Assembly (NCBI GenBank): GCA_027592485.1
Contig: JAQCKL010000007.1
Location: 1 to 23,847 of the forward strand
Reading direction: 5' to 3'
From: Cyanobacteriota bacterium
GTDB taxonomy: Bacteria; Cyanobacteriota; Cyanobacteriia; Phormidesmidales; Phormidesmidaceae
DNA: 23,847 bases
Made by a program: the position numbers and the translations under genes. Shown in pieces: positions 20,621-23,847 of the stretch. Within the stretch, counting starts at the first letter, position 1. Every line of letters begins with the position of its first letter. The notes beneath the pieces were generated by a model, which was not told the origin of the DNA, made no database searches, and saw only the letters and a list, made by a program, of their open reading frames with translations.

Positions 20621-21859
20621 ATGCCCGCCCCCCTAGACACCCTTTTAAACCGCCCCTTCAACCAGACCGACCTCACCCCAGAGGAAGGGGTGGCGCTGCT
20701 GCATCAGCAAGATCCAGGGGTGATCGCCGCCATCCAAGCCGCCGCCGATGATCTGCGCCAGCAACAGGTCGGTGATACCGTCACCTACGTGGTGAACCGT
20801 AACCTCAACTTCACCAACATTTGTGAGCAACACTGTAGCTTTTGCGCCTTTCGTCGCGATGCCGGTGCGGAAGGGGCCTTTTGGCAAGACTGGGGCGTCA
20901 TGGTCGAAAAAGCCACCGATGGGGTGCAGCGGGGCGCGACCGAAATTTGTATGCAGGGGGGGCTCAACCCCGCCGCCAAAATTGACGGCAGTAGCCTCCA
21001 GTACTACCAGCGCCTCGCCACCAACCTGAAGGATGAATTTCCTGATCTGCACCTCCATGCGTTCTCCCCCCAGGAGGTGGAATTCATTGCGCGGCAAGAT
21101 GACCTCAGCTTTGCAGCGGTGATCACCGCTCTGGCCGAGGCGGGGGTGGGGTCGATGCCCGGTACCGCCGCTGAGGTGCTCGACGATCGCGTCCGCCACA
21201 TCCTCTGCCCCGAAAAGCTGAATACTGCCACTTGGCTCGAAATTGTCGGCTTAGCTCACAGCTTGGGTTTGCCCACCACCAGCACGATGCTCTGTGGCCA
21301 CATCGAAACGCCTCAGCAGCAGATCACCCACCTAGAGCAGATTCGGCAATTGCAGCAACGGGCGATCTCCCAAGCCAAACCCGCCCGCATCACCGAATTC
21401 ATTTTGCTCCCCTTTGTGGGTCAAGAGGCCCCTGCCGTATTAAGACGGAAGGTCGGGCGGGATCAACCGGTCTTAGCCAATGTCCTCCATTTGACCGCCG
21501 TGGCTCGCCTCTATTTGGGGCGGTGGATCCCCCATCATCAGCCCAGTTGGGTGAAGCTGGGGCTGGCTGGGGCCACTGAGGCGCTGCAATGGGGCTGTGA
21601 TGACATCGGCGGCACCCTCATGGAAGAGCACATCACCACCATGGCCGGTGCCCAAGGGGGGACTTGCCTCACCGTGGCGGATTTGCGGGGCGCGATTGCG
21701 GGCATCGGTCGCCATCCCCAGCAGCGGGACACCCTCTATGGAACTATCTCTGAGGCTGTGGGCTCTGAGGCTGTGGGCTCTGAGGCTGTGGGCTCTGAGG
21801 TTTCGACGGGATACACCGCCCCCGCCCGACAATCCCTCAGCCAGAGACGCACCGCCTGA
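20621..21859 (+). CDS. cofH: FO synthase subunit 2 (radical SAM)
   Basis: A 412-residue radical SAM enzyme, the CofH half of FO synthase. It joins 5-amino-6-ribitylaminouracil with tyrosine on the way to 7,8-didemethyl-8-hydroxy-5-deazariboflavin; in cyanobacteria FO serves as antenna chromophore of some photolyases. The [4Fe-4S] Cys triad is Cys68, Cys72 and Cys75 in NICEQHCSFCAF. MQGGLNP, HAFSPQEVEF, PGTAAEVLDD and GGTLMEEHIT are family blocks. CofG is not in the window. The usual C-terminus is near RDTLYGTIS; beyond it lie about 36 extra residues built from a tandem repeat (SEAVG three times). A hairpin masks the start region. Confidence 0.93.
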   Translation: MPAPLDTLLNRPFNQTDLTPEEGVALLHQQDPGVIAAIQAAADDLRQQQVGDTVTYVVNRNLNFTNICEQHCSFCAFRRDAGAEGAFWQDWGVMVEKATDGVQRGATEICMQGGLNPAAKIDGSSLQYYQRLATNLKDEFPDLHLHAFSPQEVEFIARQDDLSFAAVITALAEAGVGSMPGTAAEVLDDRVRHILCPEKLNTATWLEIVGLAHSLGLPTTSTMLCGHIETPQQQITHLEQIRQLQQRAISQAKPARITEFILLPFVGQEAPAVLRRKVGRDQPVLANVLHLTAVARLYLGRWIPHHQPSWVKLGLAGATEALQWGCDDIGGTLMEEHITTMAGAQGGTCLTVADLRGAIAGIGRHPQQRDTLYGTISEAVGSEAVGSEAVGSEVSTGYTAPARQSLSQRRTA

Positions 21860-22425
21860 CCAATGATCCCATTGCTGCTTTCCTCCGGGGGGGTGGGGGG
21901 GCGCAGCCCATCACCCACGGCCCCGAGGCGAGAAAACATCACGGCTAAGCGCCAACCGTCATCGGCTTCGGTCAAAAATAGCCAATGGAATTGCTGTAAC
22001 TGCACCTGCTCGGTCTCGGTGTATTGGCGCTCTAGGGTGGTAAAAAAGACCTGCTGGATTTCTTCGGGGTTGTAGAGGCCGCTGTCAAATAGGCGATCGG
22101 AAATATCCAAGGGCTCAAATTCGGCCCGTCCTGCCACCAACACCGTGCCAAACCCGGCAATGTCCTGATTTACCCCCAATTGGCGGCGGGCAATGCGATT
22201 AGCGTAGCTGGGTACATCTCGCAGTAGCCCCGTCATTAGGGTTTCCACATTTTCTGGGCAAACGTTAGGGGGACGTAAATAGGGGGCAGGAGACGGACTA
22301 GAAATCACCGACTCAGCCCCATCGGGATCATTGGCCTGGGCAATAACTGGGCTCGGCTGGCACAGGGCGATCGCGCTCAGCCCTCCCATTAATGCAACGA
22401 TAATTCGTCCCTTAACCGTCACCAT
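21736..22425 (-). CDS. Exported conserved hypothetical protein, overlapping cofH
   Basis: A 229-residue protein with an N-terminal signal peptide (IIVALMGGLSAIALCQPSPV, cleavage probably after VIAQA). The mature part contains Cys residues (VCPENV and LRDCRAG) that could form a disulphide, and a globular domain of mixed helices and strands (QFHWLFLTEADDGWRLAVMF). I recognise it only as a conserved cyanobacterial type; no function is known to me. Its C-terminus consists of repeated SEPTA units (from about residue 211), encoded by the same 15-bp tandem repeat that extends CofH from the other strand. The two stop codons overlap by 124 bp. ATG at 22425. Confidence 0.65.
   Translation of the reverse strand: MVTVKGRIIVALMGGLSAIALCQPSPVIAQANDPDGAESVISSPSPAPYLRPPNVCPENVETLMTGLLRDVPSYANRIARRQLGVNQDIAGFGTVLVAGRAEFEPLDISDRLFDSGLYNPEEIQQVFFTTLERQYTETEQVQLQQFHWLFLTEADDGWRLAVMFSRLGAVGDGLRPPTPPEESSNGIIGQAVRLWLRDCRAGAVYPVETSEPTASEPTASEPTASEIVP
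21749..21800. repeat. 15-bp tandem repeat, 3.5 copies, read in two genes
   Basis: The unit TCTGAGGCTGTGGGC occurs at 21749-21763, 21764-21778 and 21779-21793, then TCTGAGG (21794-21800). All copies are identical, so the array expanded recently. Because 15 is a multiple of 3, it adds SEAVG to CofH and, on the opposite strand, five residues of SEPTA type to the exported protein without shifting either frame. Confidence 0.9.
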
Positions 22426-22642
22426 GATCAGGTTTCCCCGAGGTTATTCCGTTGAGGGTAGCAAGTTTTGCCACCCACCCCCCAGGGCATGGGGCCTCAG
22501 TCCTGGCGCTAGGGAAGGAATTCGTAACGGTGCGGTGCGGATCTCCCCCCAGGGGACGGGGCGATCGCACATTGACGCCAACCCGGTCTCTCCCCACAAT
22601 ATGAGTACAGATATTAAACGTACATCACGTTAAACCACGGCA

Positions 22643-22813
22643 ATGGCTGACATTCAACCCACGGTTGTCCCCCAGATCAAACGTCCCAAAACGGGGTTCA
22701 ATCAATATGCTGAGCGGCTCAATGGCCGGGCAGCCATGGTGGGATTTATTGCGATTATTGTGATTGAAGCGGTCACGGGCAAAGGCATCCTGACTTGGCT
22801 CGGATTGGCTTAA
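22643..22813 (+). CDS. High-light-inducible protein (one-helix Hlip/SCP)
   Basis: A 56-residue thylakoid protein of the chlorophyll a/b-binding (CAB/ELIP/HLIP) family. The chlorophyll-binding helix reads AERLNGRAAMVGFIAIIVIE (residues 23-42), with the Glu24 and Asn27 ligands and the ExxNGRxAMxGF signature; a short N-terminal stromal part precedes it. Such proteins bind chlorophyll and carotenoids, protecting photosystem II assembly and dissipating light energy. Length resembles the HliC/HliD group. It starts at ATG 22643. AACGT/ACGTT inverted repeats (22617-22631) lie just upstream and could be a regulator site, and 35 bp downstream a small membrane protein starts. Confidence 0.9.
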   Translation: MADIQPTVVPQIKRPKTGFNQYAERLNGRAAMVGFIAIIVIEAVTGKGILTWLGLA

Positions 22814-22848
22814 TCCATCCCCCTTACCCCTTCGACTCCACATTAACC

Positions 22849-23145
22849 ATGGGTCATTCGGCATCTCGTTTCATACAGCGCCGCTTTCGTAAGGAACCCA
22901 TCATCAGCGCGGTGGTGACGGTGGGGCTTATGAATGGGCTACTGGGCACGTTGCAGGGCCAAGCCTTGCTGGCGGTACTGGGGCTAATCGTGGTGGGCGG
23001 CACCCTCTCTTGGCGCACCTGGTACTGGTATCGCCGCTCTACCCCCGTGGGCGATCGCCCCGCCATGCGCTACCTGCCGGATCAGACGTCTCGACCTCAG
23101 ATGCCGGTGATGGGCCTTTCATCCAAGCGTCAGTCTTCTCGATAA
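22849..23145 (+). CDS. Small conserved membrane protein (98 aa)
   Basis: The frame opens upstream, but ATG 22849 (MGHSASRFIQRRFRK) is the reasonable start since the earlier codons overlap the Hlip gene. The protein has a basic N-terminus, one or two hydrophobic helices (about 20-51, PIISAVVTVGLMNGLLGTLQ then LLAVLGLIVVGGTL), and a basic, Pro-containing C-terminal tail. It probably sits in the thylakoid or plasma membrane. I do not recognise a named family. Its position 35 bp behind the Hlip gene, on the same strand, suggests co-transcription with it. Confidence 0.6.
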   Translation: MGHSASRFIQRRFRKEPIISAVVTVGLMNGLLGTLQGQALLAVLGLIVVGGTLSWRTWYWYRRSTPVGDRPAMRYLPDQTSRPQMPVMGLSSKRQSSR

Positions 23146-23152
23146 CGCTGAC

Positions 23153-23587
23153 CTAGGATTCTGTCGCTTCGGTTTCAGCCTCAATCAATTTTCGACTTTG
23201 CTCCTCCAGGTAATGCTCCCCCTGGTCAGTGCCATCCACCAAAATTTGCCGGTACTGCAACTGCCCCTCCAGCCTTACCCAATTCCCTAAGGGCGGTGCG
23301 GCCTCGCTGCTGCGCACCCAAATGCTGCCACTGTCATCCTCCACAAGATACAGCCAGCCCGTCGCCAGCGGTGCCCGCTGCTGCACCTGTCCCTGTACTG
23401 AGATCCTGCTGTTCTGATCCGGCTCCGATAGGGTACCGATGGGGATAGGGGGACCCGCCAACTGGGCCACCGGCAGGGGCAACCCCAGTTGGGGTAACGA
23501 CTGACGGGATAGGGTGCTACACCCGATACTGGTACTGGCCAGACAGATCACCAGCAGGGGTAGACCCCGGACAAAGACCCACTTCAT
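23153..23587 (-). CDS. Lipoprotein with OB-fold-like domain
   Basis: From the ATG at 23587 the product has 144 residues and a classical lipoprotein signal: MKWVFVRGLPLLVICLASTS followed by IGC, with the lipid-modified Cys at about residue 23. The ATG at 23617 would add ten residues before the signal and is less likely. The C-terminal half (about 60-125, with SRISVQGQVQQRAPL, GWLYLVEDDSGSIWVRS, NWVRLEGQLQYRQ) has the beta-barrel look of an OB-fold domain. Function is unknown; it is probably an outer- or plasma-membrane lipoprotein. It converges on the small membrane protein gene with 7 bp between stops. Confidence 0.65.
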   Translation of the reverse strand: MKWVFVRGLPLLVICLASTSIGCSTLSRQSLPQLGLPLPVAQLAGPPIPIGTLSEPDQNSRISVQGQVQQRAPLATGWLYLVEDDSGSIWVRSSEAAPPLGNWVRLEGQLQYRQILVDGTDQGEHYLEEQSRKLIEAETEATES

Positions 23588-23778
23588 ATTGGTTAAACCG
23601 GTAGGGATTTTGAGCATGGTTTAGGATAACCAACGCCATACGATATGCTGGCCATTTTGATGGGGACACCGAGAATCGTTACTGATGCTCAGCCCCGGCT
23701 CAAAATGGCTGTCAGTCTGCTCCTAAGCGGACTGGCGACTGCTAGATGACTTGATCACAGATTAACTCAGGTTTCACG

Positions 23779-23847
23779 ATGGCCCAGATTTTAGATGGCA
23801 AGGCTCTGGCCCAACAGATTCAGACCCAGCTCAAAGCCCATGTTGAA
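23779..23847 (+). CDS. folD: 5' end of methylene-THF dehydrogenase/cyclohydrolase
   Basis: Only the first 23 codons are inside the window. MAQILDGKALAQQIQTQL matches the N-terminus of FolD, the bifunctional 5,10-methylenetetrahydrofolate dehydrogenase/cyclohydrolase of one-carbon metabolism (the ILDGKALA block is diagnostic). ATG at 23779 is the start. The gene continues past the window edge. The upstream 160 bp contain no other gene. Confidence 0.8.
   Translation, partial: MAQILDGKALAQQIQTQLKAHVE

Noticed and set aside
20645..21199. 184-codon minus-strand open frame opposite cofH
   Set aside because: It lies wholly antisense to a clear cofH; its His/Gly-rich product is typical of a GC-rich antisense frame.

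Overview
This window comes from a cyanobacterium. The evidence is a high-light-inducible one-helix protein, an orange-carotenoid-protein N-terminal-domain homologue, a plant-type [2Fe-2S] ferredoxin, a phytol/polyprenol kinase homologue, an SphS-like phosphate sensor kinase, DUF4278, DUF2854 and DUF1574 family proteins, a PEP-CTERM tail, and many GCGATCGC (HIP1-type) octamers. Base composition is fairly GC-rich. Gene style resembles leptolyngbyoid or other filamentous lineages, but genus cannot be fixed from the sequence alone.

Layout. 1-2036: the end of a PEP-CTERM protein faces a leftward cluster (59-aa protein, ferredoxin, 58-aa protein, DUF3326 protein). 2161-4730: rightward DUF2854 membrane protein, then an Ada-like AraC/O6-alkylguanine-DNA methyltransferase fusion whose end overlaps a DMT-family transporter. 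4739-6500: a long palindrome, divergent SRPBCC and HugZ-like genes, then a gene-free stretch full of palindromic repeats. 6523-9070: leftward two-gene cassette, a Pepco/Trypco-like small protein followed by a caspase-like peptidase with coiled coil and FGE/C-type-lectin-fold domain. 9208-13271: RodZ-like protein, RsuA/RluB pseudouridine synthase, SphS-like kinase and a DUF4278 small protein, bracketed by two copies of a ~200-bp palindrome-bounded element. 13310-16389: creatininase family protein, phytol kinase-like protein, then the essential pyrH-frr operon with a strong terminator. 16484-20388: OCP-N-like protein, a ~540-bp gene-free stretch, DUF1574/SGNH-like protein, YggT protein, alpha/beta hydrolase. 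20621-23847: cofH (FO synthase half), a convergent secreted protein whose 3' end overlaps cofH through a shared 15-bp tandem repeat, a Hlip, a small membrane protein, an OB-fold-like lipoprotein, and the start of folD.

Most of the window is ordinary housekeeping and cyanobacterial conserved genes. The part most worth attention is 6523-9070. The peptidase gene is cut by a single in-frame TAA (6931-6933), while the reading frame continues for 135 more codons with intact FGE-fold motifs. The far C-terminus looks like the variable region (VR) of a diversity-generating retroelement (DGR) target: codons at the expected hypervariable positions all end in C or T, as expected from AAC/AAT template codons after adenine mutagenesis. 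No reverse transcriptase or template repeat is in this window, so any retroelement would have to act from elsewhere. The second item of interest is the pair of ~200-bp elements at 9208-9401 and 13070-13271, which share an identical 27-nt block, several hairpins and a closing inverted repeat, and could be a structured RNA or a MITE-like mobile element.
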